Origin: Orenia marismortui DSM 5156 | Lineage (GTDB): Bacteria > Bacillota > Halanaerobiia > Halobacteroidales > Halobacteroidaceae | Assembly (NCBI RefSeq): GCF_000379025.1 | Contig: NZ_KB900619.1 | Coordinates: 137,207 to 201,206, forward strand | DNA length: 64,000 bases | Direction: 5' to 3' | In this document: in pieces, positions 26,878 to 35,379 of the stretch | How the letters are laid out: the number at the start of each line of letters is the position of its first letter | How positions within the stretch are numbered: position 1 is the first letter of the stretch | The notes under the pieces: generated by a model | The model's input: the letters and a program-made list of their open reading frames with translations, nothing else | Told to the model about the DNA's origin: nothing | Database searches by the model: none | Program-made: the position numbers and the translations under genes

Positions 26878-27124
26878 CTAATCTATCTCCTCTTCAGTAA
26901 TTAGCTCAATTAATTCTTCTTTATCAATAGTAGCTAGATCACTAATCCCTCTTTTTAAAATTTCTTCACTAACTTTCTTAAGTAATTCATCTTTATTTAA
27001 ACCACTATAACCACTCATCTCTAATAATTTCGCTACTTCTTCCAAATCAGCTACCTTGTATTTCTCTTTATCTAATAAAACCCTCAACACCTTTCAAAGT
27101 GCTAAGGGCTTTCATCTTAACCAT
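26878..27124 (-). pseudogene. Phage HeH/SAP-like small protein, frameshifted
   Basis: An ATG at 27124 with GGAGGTAAC upstream starts MVKMKALSTLKG, like the small virion-associated proteins found before gp6 in many phages. The frame then breaks, and the remaining 66 residues (DKEKYKVADLEEVAKLLEMSGYSGLNKDELL...) are open only in the next frame. The rest resembles a helix-extension-helix motif. It is a decayed gene of the same prophage head module. Confidence 0.55.
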
Positions 27125-27205
27125 AATAGTTACCTCCTCTATTTTCAATTATTATATTAAGTTAAACTCATTATTTTCATAAAGAATATAATTGAAACCC
27201 CTTTT

Positions 27206-27432
27206 TGAAACCACGAATCTACATAAACGTACACGAATTCAAAAAAATCTTAATTAATATTTAAATATCTTTAATCTTCTACTTCTATCCATAATCAGTA
27301 TTAAATAAAAATATTAAAACCCATAATATCATTTTACTAATTAAAACTACATAAATTTAATCATTTTATTGTTCTTTATTTAATGTTTTTATTCGTGATC
27401 ATTCGTGATCATTCGTGCTTATTCGTGGTTCC
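27206..27432. repeat. MITE-like inverted-repeat element with CACGAAT ends
   Basis: The left end reads GAAACCACGAAT and the right end is four 10-bp copies of ATTCGTGNNN ending ATTCGTGGTTCC, so the termini are inverted. The interior of about 150 bp is AT-rich with no gene. It lies immediately beyond the truncated prohead protease gene. Confidence 0.6.
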
Positions 27433-27447
27433 AATAGATCTTGGATT

Positions 27448-27771
27448 TTATGTTTGTGATTCAGTTGACTTACTATACTCATTAATCACCCCATCCTTCA
27501 TCAGAATCTTTACATCTTTACCTAAGCTTGTGTCACTAATTTGCCCCTTAACAAATAAACCTTTTTTATCCTCTCTCATCTCAATTGATTTCCCAATAGG
27601 ATTATAGGGATCATGTTGCCAACAGATCTTTACTCTACCCTTATTTTCTTCTAATGTCTTTGCAAAAGCACCTGATTCAATTAAATCTCCAGCAGCATAA
27701 CCAGTAAAGACACCTGTCTCTTCATCGAAATCTTTAAGCTCAAAGGGAATTCTTTTCGTTTTATACTTCAT
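27448..27771 (-). pseudogene. HK97-family prohead protease, C-terminally truncated
   Basis: The sensible start is MKYKTKRIPFELK at 27771. The sequence has GVFTGYAAGDLIESGAFAKTL and CWQHDPYNPIGK, which holds the catalytic His, both typical of HK97 prohead proteases. It ends at INEYSKSTESQT, where the family would have the catalytic Ser region and another 80 or so residues. The break coincides with a MITE-like element that starts 16 bp downstream. The major capsid gene that should follow is absent. Confidence 0.75.
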
Positions 27772-27793
27772 ATAAAAACACCTCCTAATGTAA

Positions 27794-27825
27794 AAAAGCA
27801 CCCAGATAACATCTGAGTGCTTTTT
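27794..27825. terminator. Intrinsic terminator
   Basis: A GCACCCAGAT / ATCTGAGTGC stem with a 3-base loop is flanked by A6 and T5, so it can act both ways. It probably ends the lysozyme-like operon. Confidence 0.8.
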
Positions 27826-27969
27826 CTAAATATGTAGTTTTTCTATTTTAAATTATATCAGTTATGCCTTTATTATAACTATCATTTTTATATCAATATT
27901 AATTCAATATAATTATAGATCTATAATCATCATAAACTAGTTCAAATAAAAATATTCATCTATTAAAAC

Positions 27970-29865
27970 TTAAACTCCATAATATTCTTTTCTATTCATA
28001 TACTTCACTTCACTATTTTCATGCACTATTATCCATCCTTCTCTCTTTTTAGCCTTTTCTCTTTCTACCTCTTTTTTCTTTTCAGATTCTTGTGCATACA
28101 TTTTTCTCTTTTTTTCTTCTTCTGCTTCTCGTTGCTTTCTCTCCTCTTCACGTTGCTTTTTCTCTTCAGATTCTTTTTTAGCTTCTTCTTTCTTTTTATC
28201 TTCTTCTGTCATAAAACTTTCAAAAAATTCATGACTCTTTTTAGTATCAGGGCAATTAAATTGTTTCGGCTTAAAGTTTGCTATCAGTCTCCTTTTACGA
28301 TCTAGGTTTGTTAAATCCTTATTATTATCTTTCTTATATGCAATCTGCTTATATCCTCCCAGTTTATTAATTACCTCCTCTAAAGTTTCTTTGCATCTAT
28401 TTATAAGTTGGTGAATTGCATTCTTTTTATCTTCATCTCTTGCTTTCTCCTTTTCTTTTTCCATACTTACTACTAACCTATCCATTAAAGGAAATATCAG
28501 TACATCATTATGTTCTTGAATCTTAGTTATACTGTTATAGATCGGTTTTTCCTTATCTAAAACTAATCCATATTTTTGATTATACTCTTTTAGAAATTCC
28601 TCACTTACATTATCTAAAAACCTACCTTTTTCCTTTGCTTCTGCTTTTATCTCTTCTACTGGCTTGCTGTCTGTTTCTTTAGATTTATTCTCCAAATCCT
28701 TCTTTATATCTTCTATCCCCTTTATCTTCTCATCTAATACATTCTTTTCATTAGGAATAGCCACTATATTAGCTTCAAAGTATTTAGCTATTTCATAGAT
28801 ACTCTTTATTTCTTTATTATTATTCTTTTTATCAGTTTTTTTAACAGCCTTATCTTCAAAAGCTTCTAAAATCCATTTTGCCTCTTTAGAAGTAATATTA
28901 TCCTCATATAAGCCAAACAAATCTCCTTCATTATACCTTCTTCTAGCCAATCCTCTTCTGGTACTTTCTCTATTCCAAGCCTCTTTACAACTATTATATC
29001 TTAATTCATACCATGCTCTAGTTCTGGCTTTAATTGCTTTTTCTTTATCACTATCTACTTCACTATCTTTATTTTTTACATATTCACGTATCTTCTTAGG
29101 AGAAGTATAACCATCTTTAAATAATCCATTTGCACCAGCATTATAGGTCATAGAAAAGACGGCACCTTTTTGATATTTGCTTAATTTAGAAAAATAATCC
29201 CCATAACTTCTATCTATCGCTGTCTTAGCAGAATCATATTTACTCTCTGCTATCTCTTTAAATAATTTATCAGCATAATCGGTATCAGGGAGTTTAAAGG
29301 TGATTAAATGGCGTATTATATTGTAGTATATTTTCCTTATTTTATTGTATGTAGCTGTGTTTTGGTCTAGATTATTATATAATTTTTCATTAATTTCAAA
29401 TTCATTAGGAAAACTAAAACTTTTATTGCTTACTCTTAATGATTTCAATGTCTTTTGCAACCAAATTAAAACCTTCTTTTCTTCCTTACTTAATTGTTTA
29501 ACCTCTATCTTATAATCAGTAACTAAATCTTCGAAAGACAGACTACTATCCTCTTCTTCTGTTCCACTACCATTTTCATTCTTTAACACCTTAAAAGTCT
29601 TCTTAGCATTATAATTAAAGTCATTAGTTACTACATCATTTACTTTATCAATCCAACCTTTGATTGTAGTCCAATTGTTAACATACAAGTCTAATCCATA
29701 ACCTATAGCATAATTCTCTTTACCATCAAAATGGACTGACAGAGCAAAACCTTTTTTCCAGTCAGAATAAGTTGTTCCTTCCTCTAATTTGAATAATAAA
29801 TCATTTTCAAAACTCTTGATTAAATTTAAACTCTCACTAGCTAAGTTATCTATCTTTTTACTCAT
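27970..29865 (-). CDS. Lysozyme-like (GH24-type) protein with long coiled-coil tail
   Basis: The first 270 residues of this 631-residue protein resemble phage-type lysozymes. There is IKSFENDL with a candidate catalytic Glu near residue 20, NYAIGYGLDLY near residue 55, and a later GAVFSMTYNAGANGLF segment near residue 235. A long insert separates the halves. The C-terminal 150 residues are a very charged Lys/Glu coiled coil. No signal peptide is visible. It overlaps the upstream leucine-rich-repeat gene by 8 bases, so the two are coupled. It could be a phage endolysin derivative or a cell-wall-acting effector. The specific family is uncertain. Confidence 0.6.
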   Translation of the reverse strand: MSKKIDNLASESLNLIKSFENDLLFKLEEGTTYSDWKKGFALSVHFDGKENYAIGYGLDLYVNNWTTIKGWIDKVNDVVTNDFNYNAKKTFKVLKNENGSGTEEEDSSLSFEDLVTDYKIEVKQLSKEEKKVLIWLQKTLKSLRVSNKSFSFPNEFEINEKLYNNLDQNTATYNKIRKIYYNIIRHLITFKLPDTDYADKLFKEIAESKYDSAKTAIDRSYGDYFSKLSKYQKGAVFSMTYNAGANGLFKDGYTSPKKIREYVKNKDSEVDSDKEKAIKARTRAWYELRYNSCKEAWNRESTRRGLARRRYNEGDLFGLYEDNITSKEAKWILEAFEDKAVKKTDKKNNNKEIKSIYEIAKYFEANIVAIPNEKNVLDEKIKGIEDIKKDLENKSKETDSKPVEEIKAEAKEKGRFLDNVSEEFLKEYNQKYGLVLDKEKPIYNSITKIQEHNDVLIFPLMDRLVVSMEKEKEKARDEDKKNAIHQLINRCKETLEEVINKLGGYKQIAYKKDNNKDLTNLDRKRRLIANFKPKQFNCPDTKKSHEFFESFMTEEDKKKEEAKKESEEKKQREEERKQREAEEEKKRKMYAQESEKKKEVEREKAKKREGWIIVHENSEVKYMNRKEYYGV

Positions 29866-30742
29866 CTTTGTCCTCCTCTATAAAATTTAAATATTCTATA
29901 TCCCAAAGATATTCAGGATATTTAGCAAAAACGATACCGTCAAATACTTTTCTATCTATGTTTAGCTCAGTTAATTCCAAATTTTTTATAAATTCTAATC
30001 CTTCAATTGTTAGTGGATTTCCACCTACATATAAAAATAAATGTTTAGCATTTAACCCTTTAAGATTTTTCAATCTATTATTAGTTAAATATAAATGAAT
30101 TAATTCATTCATATTTGATAAAGGATTTAAATTAACTATTTGATTATTTCTTAAACTTAATTTTCTTAAATTAATCAAATGATTTATAGGAGCTAAATTC
30201 TTGATTCGATTATTACTTAATGTTAAATATTCAATTTTATTAGTAATATGTTTCAAAAAGTCTATACTTTCTAAATTATTATTTTGTAAATTTAAATTAT
30301 TTAATTCTTTCAAGTATTTTAAATTAGAGTAATCTTTAATATTTTTATTTCCTTCTAAATTAATATAAGTTACATTTAAAAACATTTTAAAATTATCTAA
30401 ATTTCTTATATTAGAATTAGGTACAGATATGGCATCCAATAACAAAGCATTTTGTAAAGATACTTCTTTTATATCCAAGTTATTAGTATCTTTTAACCTT
30501 TTAAGAACCCATTTTTTTAAACTAGATTCTTTAAATTTAATAAAATATTGCCCGTCTTTCTGATACAAATTCCCCTTTTGTAATTCTCCCTTTAGATTAA
30601 TCCCCACTTTTTTATATTTTTCTACTACATTTGAATTCTGATCTACTGAATCAATTGGTTGTCCACTTGTAGCTACACAAACATTATTAAATAAAAATAT
30701 CAAACTTAATAAACTGGCCAAAATTAATAGCTTTATCTTCAT
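29858..30742 (-). CDS. Secreted leucine-rich-repeat protein
   Basis: This 294-residue protein has a signal peptide at residues 1-25. At least six internalin-style leucine-rich repeats follow, with L..L..L.L..N.I....L spacing from about residue 110 to 250 (for example YLTLSNNRIKNLAPINHLINLRK). It lacks an LPXTG or other anchor, so it is probably periplasmic or secreted. Leucine-rich repeats bind proteins. It is the first gene of a two-gene unit with the lysozyme-like protein, which suggests that it targets or restrains that enzyme, but this is inference. Confidence 0.7.
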   Translation of the reverse strand: MKIKLLILASLLSLIFLFNNVCVATSGQPIDSVDQNSNVVEKYKKVGINLKGELQKGNLYQKDGQYFIKFKESSLKKWVLKRLKDTNNLDIKEVSLQNALLLDAISVPNSNIRNLDNFKMFLNVTYINLEGNKNIKDYSNLKYLKELNNLNLQNNNLESIDFLKHITNKIEYLTLSNNRIKNLAPINHLINLRKLSLRNNQIVNLNPLSNMNELIHLYLTNNRLKNLKGLNAKHLFLYVGGNPLTIEGLEFIKNLELTELNIDRKVFDGIVFAKYPEYLWDIEYLNFIEEDKDE

Positions 30743-31002
30743 ATATATTCTCCTCTCTATTGTTATATGATCAATACTGCCTTAGTAATCATTTCGCTCA
30801 AATAGTATCTTAACGATATATATATTGCTATTACCTAATATATATTACTAAACAAAGTATATTGTTATATCTTATATAATTCAATTATTTACCTCTTCTT
30901 TCTTTCTACATAAGGAAATATATACCTCTATAAATATCCATAATTTATAGATATATCCTTCGCAATAATAAAAATAATATATTTAATTAAATACTAATGA
31001 AT

Positions 31003-31425
31003 GGGATTGTCAAAGCAGCACAACCACCTGCTATCACAATCCCTAAAAGCAGACGCCCAGTTCCATTCCTTCCAAGCAAGATAGCTACAACCTGTTAGCA
31101 CCCTGCGAGTCTTATCAGACTCTTCGTGAAAAACAAATCCGGTCTCGTATCTATCTTGCTTTCCAGTCATTACACTAGGCTAGAGCATCTCCCTCCAGCA
31201 AGCCCATTGTTTCCCTCATTCCCTTTCCCCCAAACCCCCTATCCCTTTCCTTCAAGTCTTAACAGACTTTTCGTACTATCGTCACTCCCTTCCCAAACAG
31301 GCTCGACAGACCACTTCGCCAATAAGGTTGCATTAAAATGGGGGACAGGGAAGATTGAGGGACACGATTTGAGGCGATGAGAAATGACGCATCAGTTTCT
31401 CATCTGTCCTCAGCTTGCTTCCGGG
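31003..31425 (-). ncRNA. Candidate large structured non-coding RNA
   Basis: This 423-bp island is far more GC-rich than its surroundings and has no credible gene. Exact complementary pairs close three nested domains. GCTTGCT (31413-31419) pairs with AGCAAGC (31197-31203). AGCAAGATAG (31075-31084) pairs with CTATCTTGCT (31151-31160). GGGATTGT (31003-31010) pairs with ACAATCCC (31036-31043), with an inner GCAG/CTGC. Local hairpins include GATGAGAAA/TTTCTCATC, GAGTCT/AGACTC and AAGTCT/AGACTT. The last two sit in similar contexts (followed by TTCGT). On the minus strand the first hairpin has a UGCG loop and the other two GNNA loops, which favours that strand. No known RNA family is recognised. 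Confidence 0.6.
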
Positions 31426-31927
31426 AGATAAAAGATTAAAGATCAATATAAATAGAGTGTTAGTTTATGTTATTACTGCAACATAGTTCTCCATTACATT
31501 ACGAACTATATAGCAGCCCCATCTATCTAAATAGAGCAAGGTTGGGGAATTAAGCATCATGACTATGACTTAATATCTCTGTAATAAAATGAATATAAGC
31601 TAGTATAAAGTAATTAGTAACTATCTGCCAATATAACCGTCATAGCCATCATGCTTGGTTCTCTCTAAAAACAGTTCCCCATCACACCATCCTGCTAATT
31701 ACATGCTTCCAATCGAAAACATTAAGGACTACTCATACTTGTATTCCTCCTTGACCTTTTCTCCTTACAGCATTAAAAGAAATTGCTGGTGTGTGAGGAT
31801 AATATGTTTGGAAATAACTTATGTCATATACCTAGTATTTTTCATCATTTATTGAAACTCTGTATATTTTTAGCATAAAACAGACATACTAGTAGTATAC
31901 AAATAACTTAATTAAGGCGGTGGTTTT
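31426..31927. other. 502-bp non-coding stretch beside the structured RNA
   Basis: No gene is seen. A hairpin CCCCA-CTAT / ATAG-TGGGG lies at 31517-31547. The segment 31544-31569 is roughly inverted at 31639-31680 (GTCATAG..CAT.ATGCTT...). These may be further RNA structure or remnants of a small inverted-repeat element. Confidence 0.4.
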
Positions 31928-32074
31928 ATGCAGAAACATCAACAATTATCATTAGATATTCTCCCTACAAAATCAGACTATATCCAGCTGGAAACTTCGA
32001 AAGAATTCCACTCTTCTTTGAAAAAGAAGATTATTACGAATCAAACAAAGAATAGAGCGAAAAGGGATTTATAA
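31928..32074 (+). CDS. Possible small basic protein (48 aa), plus strand
   Basis: A 48-codon frame begins at an ATG preceded by a weak AAGGCGGTGG site and ends in a basic KNRAKRDL tail. The opening MQKHQQLSLDILP vaguely resembles the first residues of some insertion-sequence transposases, so it could be a transposase remnant. It is one of very few plus-strand candidates in the window and may be spurious. Confidence 0.25.
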   Translation: MQKHQQLSLDILPTKSDYIQLETSKEFHSSLKKKIITNQTKNRAKRDL

Positions 32075-32134
32075 TTAGCTCCCCCTCGCTCCATTTAAAA
32101 TCTTACACATATTTTACTAATTATTACATCTTCT

Positions 32135-32314
32135 CTATCCCTTAATATCCTCTTCTTTATCTTCTATAGATAAAATATATAAACCATCAAGCATAATTTC
32201 AAAGATAAATCTATAGCCTACCAATCCCAATAATAATCCACAGCCTAACTTCCAAATCCACTCTCCGAATAAATCAACTACAGACCAAGTAATAAATATC
32301 CAACCCCTAACCAT
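32135..32314 (-). CDS. Small hypothetical membrane protein (59 aa)
   Basis: A 59-codon frame starts MVRGWIFITW, contains a glycine-rich hydrophobic stretch (LGCGLLLGLVGYRFIF) and ends in an acidic tail EDKEEDIKG. It would cross the membrane once or twice. No good ribosome site precedes it, so it may not be translated. No family is recognised. Confidence 0.35.
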   Translation of the reverse strand: MVRGWIFITWSVVDLFGEWIWKLGCGLLLGLVGYRFIFEIMLDGLYILSIEDKEEDIKG

Positions 32315-32446
32315 ACTAAACAGAGTAAAATTTCTTTGATTTATTTTTAATCACTTTACTACTTCACCTCAATTCACTAGATAATTAATGATAAAATAAA
32401 AAAGCACATCCCCTTTTATGAGATATGCCCTAATATCCATTAATTC

Positions 32447-32611
32447 TTAATCCAATTTATCCCTTATTTCTTCTAAGATAGCCTTTATTTCAACAATAGC
32501 ATCTAAAGCAGCAAATAATTTTTTAATAAACTTAAAACCAAGATAAATTATCCCTATCAACAATAATAAATTAACTATTTGAAACAAAATTGTTATTATA
32601 TCAAATTCCAA
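32447..32611 (-). CDS. Small membrane protein (54 aa, TTG start)
   Basis: The frame begins at a TTG nine bases after a strong AAGGAGGG site. The product has one hydrophobic helix (residues about 5-27), then KKLFAALDAIVEIKAILEEIRDKLD, an amphipathic coiled-coil-like tail. The layout, a single membrane helix with a cytoplasmic helix, recalls small phage holins and stress membrane peptides. The family is unknown. It lies directly downstream of the ferritin-like operon and may be co-transcribed. Confidence 0.5.
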   Translation of the reverse strand: MEFDIITILFQIVNLLLLIGIIYLGFKFIKKLFAALDAIVEIKAILEEIRDKLD

Positions 32612-32640
32612 AATGATAATCCCTCCTTTTTAAATAACAA

Positions 32641-32705
32641 CATAACAGGAGGCCACTTAAATTTTACATCATACCCATATTTTCCATATACATATGAATT
32701 AAATA
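32641..32705. repeat. 65-bp segment duplicated from 4172-4236
   Basis: It is 63/65 identical to the end of the nuclease-like gene at 4.2 kb. Here it provides the last 14 or so codons of the ferritin-like gene in a different reading frame and some 3' flank. Confidence 0.85.
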
Positions 32706-33224
32706 TAATTCACGGACTGCATGCTGCATTTCATCGTGCATTGCATTGAAGAATATATCTCTTAAATAAGGGTTATTAGTCATTAAATAATAGCTTTTAT
32801 ACTTCTTATAATCTGCAGTTTCATCTATAACCCTCTTTTCTAAATATTCCTGATAATCTTGTGCATCTAATTCAAACTCATATTCATATTGAGAAAGAAA
32901 TTTATCACCTGTCAATCTTTCGTAAGCTTTTTGTAACTGATAAGCATGCTCTCTTTCATCTTTAGCAAACTCATTAATCATCTCAGCAGCAAATTCATTT
33001 GGAGCTATATCTGCTAAAGCTCTATAATAAGCAGAATCTCTCAATTCATTTTCAATTGATAGATACATCTCCTGTAATAAAAAGGATAAATCTTCTCCAT
33101 TAACTTCTCTAACATTTTCCTTTCTCATTTTCATCAATTCTCTAGTTATCTCTAATATATCTTTTTGGGTTAAGTTATTAAATTTCATACTTCTCCCTCC
33201 TTTCTTAATAACATTATATTCCAT
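32664..33224 (-). CDS. Ferritin-like (rubrerythrin-fold) protein with altered C-terminus
   Basis: This 186-residue protein is a four-helix ferritin-like protein. ENELRDSAYYRALADIAP and FAKDEREHAYQLQKAYERLTG supply the first metal ligands, and MHDEMQHAVRELYLIHMY the second set. Similar proteins occur in spore formers as coat-associated or oxidative-stress proteins. The real start is probably MKFNNLTQKD at 33188 (GGAGGGAGAAGT precedes it), since the first 12 residues add nothing family-like. The last residues (HMYMENMGMM) are encoded by a 65-bp segment copied from the nuclease-like gene at 4.2 kb in another frame, so the natural C-terminus has probably been replaced. Confidence 0.65.
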   Translation of the reverse strand: MEYNVIKKGGRSMKFNNLTQKDILEITRELMKMRKENVREVNGEDLSFLLQEMYLSIENELRDSAYYRALADIAPNEFAAEMINEFAKDEREHAYQLQKAYERLTGDKFLSQYEYEFELDAQDYQEYLEKRVIDETADYKKYKSYYLMTNNPYLRDIFFNAMHDEMQHAVRELYLIHMYMENMGMM

Positions 33225-33649
33225 TAATCAAAATCAGTGTATAATACATTGTCAGAATCTAAGTAATCTTCTCCTGCTTCACTTTCCCCTTTGGAATTAT
33301 AGAGTGAAGTAGATAGTATATAAATTAAAATAAAAAGCACTATTATAACAACTATAATTACTATAGTGAAAAAGATACTAATTGCAAGAAAACTTTGATT
33401 AGAACTTTCTTCTTGATCAGGATAACCCTCTTGGTCTACATTTTTTGAAAAAGGAGGTAAAACTGGACCTTCATCATCTTCTTCCTTTAATAAGTCTCCA
33501 TATGCCAAAATATCTGCTATAAATCCTAAAGCTGTAGTAATTACACCAAGAGTATCTGCAAAAGTTACTCCTGATAGCCTAGTCTCTTGCTGTTGTAGAG
33601 TCTGGTTTGTATTATTTAATAGAATATTTTCTATCAATTTCATAAACAT
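33224..33649 (-). CDS. Hypothetical single-pass membrane protein
   Basis: This 141-residue protein has an N-terminal helical, glutamine-rich region and then a mildly hydrophobic segment (TLGVITTALGFIADILAYG). An acidic proline-containing linker follows, then a very hydrophobic helix near residues 88-112 and an acidic tail. It is tightly linked to the ferritin-like gene, sharing one base, so the two are co-expressed. The function is unknown. It might tether the ferritin-like protein to a membrane, which is inference from the linkage only. The ribosome site GGGAGGTGAG supports the start. Confidence 0.5.
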   Translation of the reverse strand: MFMKLIENILLNNTNQTLQQQETRLSGVTFADTLGVITTALGFIADILAYGDLLKEEDDEGPVLPPFSKNVDQEGYPDQEESSNQSFLAISIFFTIVIIVVIIVLFILIYILSTSLYNSKGESEAGEDYLDSDNVLYTDFD

Positions 33650-33736
33650 AAACTCACCTCCCTTTACTTACTAGTCTATTTAGATTCTAATAATTTGGTG
33701 AAATAAAAAAAGATTAGAACAATCTAAAAAAGAAAA

Positions 33737-33761
33737 AACTCTCTGCAATAAGCAGAGAGTT
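33737..33761 (-). terminator. Terminator of the ABC importer operon
   Basis: A ten-base stem AACTCTCTGC / GCAGAGAGTT with a 5-base loop is followed by a T run on the minus strand. It lies 4 bp past the permease stop codon. Confidence 0.85.
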
Positions 33762-33764
33762 AGA

Positions 33765-34607
33765 CTATAGATTCCATTTAATCACTTTCTTTTCCAACCA
33801 AACTATCAAATAATATAACAATCCTGCAACTACACAAAGAATAATCACACTGGTCATAACTAAATTTAATTTAAAGACCTGACCTCCATAAACTATTAGA
33901 TAACCTAATCCCGCTTTGGAGACTAAAAATTCACCTACTATAGTTCCTACTAAAGATAATCCTATATTAACCTTCAAGGCTGAAAAGATCGTCGGTAAAT
34001 TTTCCATCAAAACTACCTTTTTAAAGATTTGAAATTTATTAGCTCCTAAAGTACGTAATAACTTAACCTTATTCTGGTCAGTCTCTTTAAATCCATTATA
34101 AACCATCATAATGGTTACTATCACAGATATTAGTAATGCCATTCCAATAATAGCTGTAACACCATTTCCTAACCAAATAATTAAGATAGGTCCTAAAGCC
34201 ATCTTAGGTAATGAATTTAATAGTACAATAAAGGGATCAAAGACCTTTGATAAATAATCTGACCACCACAAAGTCACTGCTACTATCAAACCTATGATTG
34301 CTCCTAAGCCAAAACCAATTAAGGTTTCATAAACTGTAGTCCAAGTATGTTTGATCAACTCTCCATTTAATGCCATCTGATAGATAGTCTTAAGAATTTG
34401 TGAAGGATAACTGGTAATAAAAGGATCAATCAACTTATACTTAGCTGCTAATTCCCAAACTAATGTAATAACTACTAAAATAGATAATTGAGATAACTTA
34501 ACACCTATCTGCTTTAATCTAAGCTGTTTTAAATATTTAGCATGTTCTGAAGTTACTGCACCATTAGTTAAGAAATTATTATAATATTCTCTGATTTTTT
34601 TAAACAT
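33765..34607 (-). CDS. ABC transporter permease (NitT/TauT family)
   Basis: This 280-residue permease has six predicted membrane helices and the EAA-like loop GFKETDQNKVKLLRTLGANKFQIFKKVVLMENLPTIF before the last helices, as in SsuC/TauC/ThiX-type permeases. The ATG at 34607 is chosen because GGGAGGAG lies about 9 bases upstream and it overlaps the ATPase stop by 8 bases. The longer frame to 34691 would overlap the ATPase gene by 92 bases and adds no membrane pattern. With the ATPase and the periplasmic protein it forms an importer for a small organic nitrogen or sulfur compound. Confidence 0.85.
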   Translation of the reverse strand: MFKKIREYYNNFLTNGAVTSEHAKYLKQLRLKQIGVKLSQLSILVVITLVWELAAKYKLIDPFITSYPSQILKTIYQMALNGELIKHTWTTVYETLIGFGLGAIIGLIVAVTLWWSDYLSKVFDPFIVLLNSLPKMALGPILIIWLGNGVTAIIGMALLISVIVTIMMVYNGFKETDQNKVKLLRTLGANKFQIFKKVVLMENLPTIFSALKVNIGLSLVGTIVGEFLVSKAGLGYLIVYGGQVFKLNLVMTSVIILCVVAGLLYYLIVWLEKKVIKWNL

Positions 34608-35367
34608 AGATATCAAGCTCCTCCCACATAGAATTAAAATAACTACTAAACTCTGTTGACTCTCTTGCCTTAAAGGTTGAAAAGTTTCCATCTATGCTTA
34701 AATCAATTTTATACTCTCTTTTAATCCTTCCTGGCCTTCCTGTAAAAACAAGTACTCTATCAGACATAGCAATTGCTTCTGCTATATCATGGGTTACTAA
34801 AATTACGGTCTTCTTCTCTTCTCTTAAAATTTGGGCTACTTCATCTTCTAAAGCTAGCTTAGTATGATAATCTAAGGCTGAAAATGGTTCATCCAATAAT
34901 AATATATCTGGTTCAATAGCTAGGGTTCTAGCCAAAGCCACCCTCTGTCTCATACCACCAGATAATTGCTCTGGATAATGACCTTCAAAATCATCTAAGC
35001 CATAATCCTTAAGTAGCTGTTTAGCTTTATTTCTAGTTTTTGAATTAAGCTCTCCTTTAATCTCTAATCCTAATAAAACATTATCCAAAATACTTCTCCA
35101 GGGAAAGAGATAATCTTCCTGTAACATATAACCTACTCTTTTATTAATTCCTTCTATTTCTTGGCCATCAATAATAACTTTACCTTCAGTAGGAGATAGA
35201 AGTCCTGATAGTAATGATAAAGTAGTACTTTTTCCACAACCACTCGGTCCAATTAAACTAATAAATTCATTCTCCTCTACAGCAAAGGATAAATCTTTCA
35301 AGGCCTCGGTTTCACCATCTAAGGTATGATATTTCATCCCCACCCCCTTGAACTCTACTTTTGACAT
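34600..35367 (-). CDS. ABC transporter ATP-binding protein (NitT/TauT family)
   Basis: This 255-residue ATPase has Walker A GPSGCGKST near residue 40, the Q-loop in MLQEDYLFPW, the signature LSGGMRQRVALARTL, Walker B ILLLDEPFSALD and the switch His in VTHDIAEA. It is complete. It matches the SsuB/TauB/ThiZ subfamily that energises aliphatic sulfonate, nitrate, taurine or pyrimidine-precursor uptake. It lies 12 bp after the binding-protein gene and is coupled to the permease. No riboswitch is visible upstream of the operon. Confidence 0.9.
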   Translation of the reverse strand: MSKVEFKGVGMKYHTLDGETEALKDLSFAVEENEFISLIGPSGCGKSTTLSLLSGLLSPTEGKVIIDGQEIEGINKRVGYMLQEDYLFPWRSILDNVLLGLEIKGELNSKTRNKAKQLLKDYGLDDFEGHYPEQLSGGMRQRVALARTLAIEPDILLLDEPFSALDYHTKLALEDEVAQILREEKKTVILVTHDIAEAIAMSDRVLVFTGRPGRIKREYKIDLSIDGNFSTFKARESTEFSSYFNSMWEELDIYV

Positions 35368-35379
35368 GATTATCCCCCC

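Noticed and set aside
31126..31380. An 84-codon plus-strand open frame in the GC-rich island
   Set aside because: It is proline/serine/leucine-rich, has no ribosome site, and overlaps strong inverted repeats. It is better explained by RNA structure.
34608..34691. Upstream extension of the ABC permease
   Set aside because: It overlaps the ATPase gene by 92 bases and has no ribosome site; the ATG at 34607 has a strong one.
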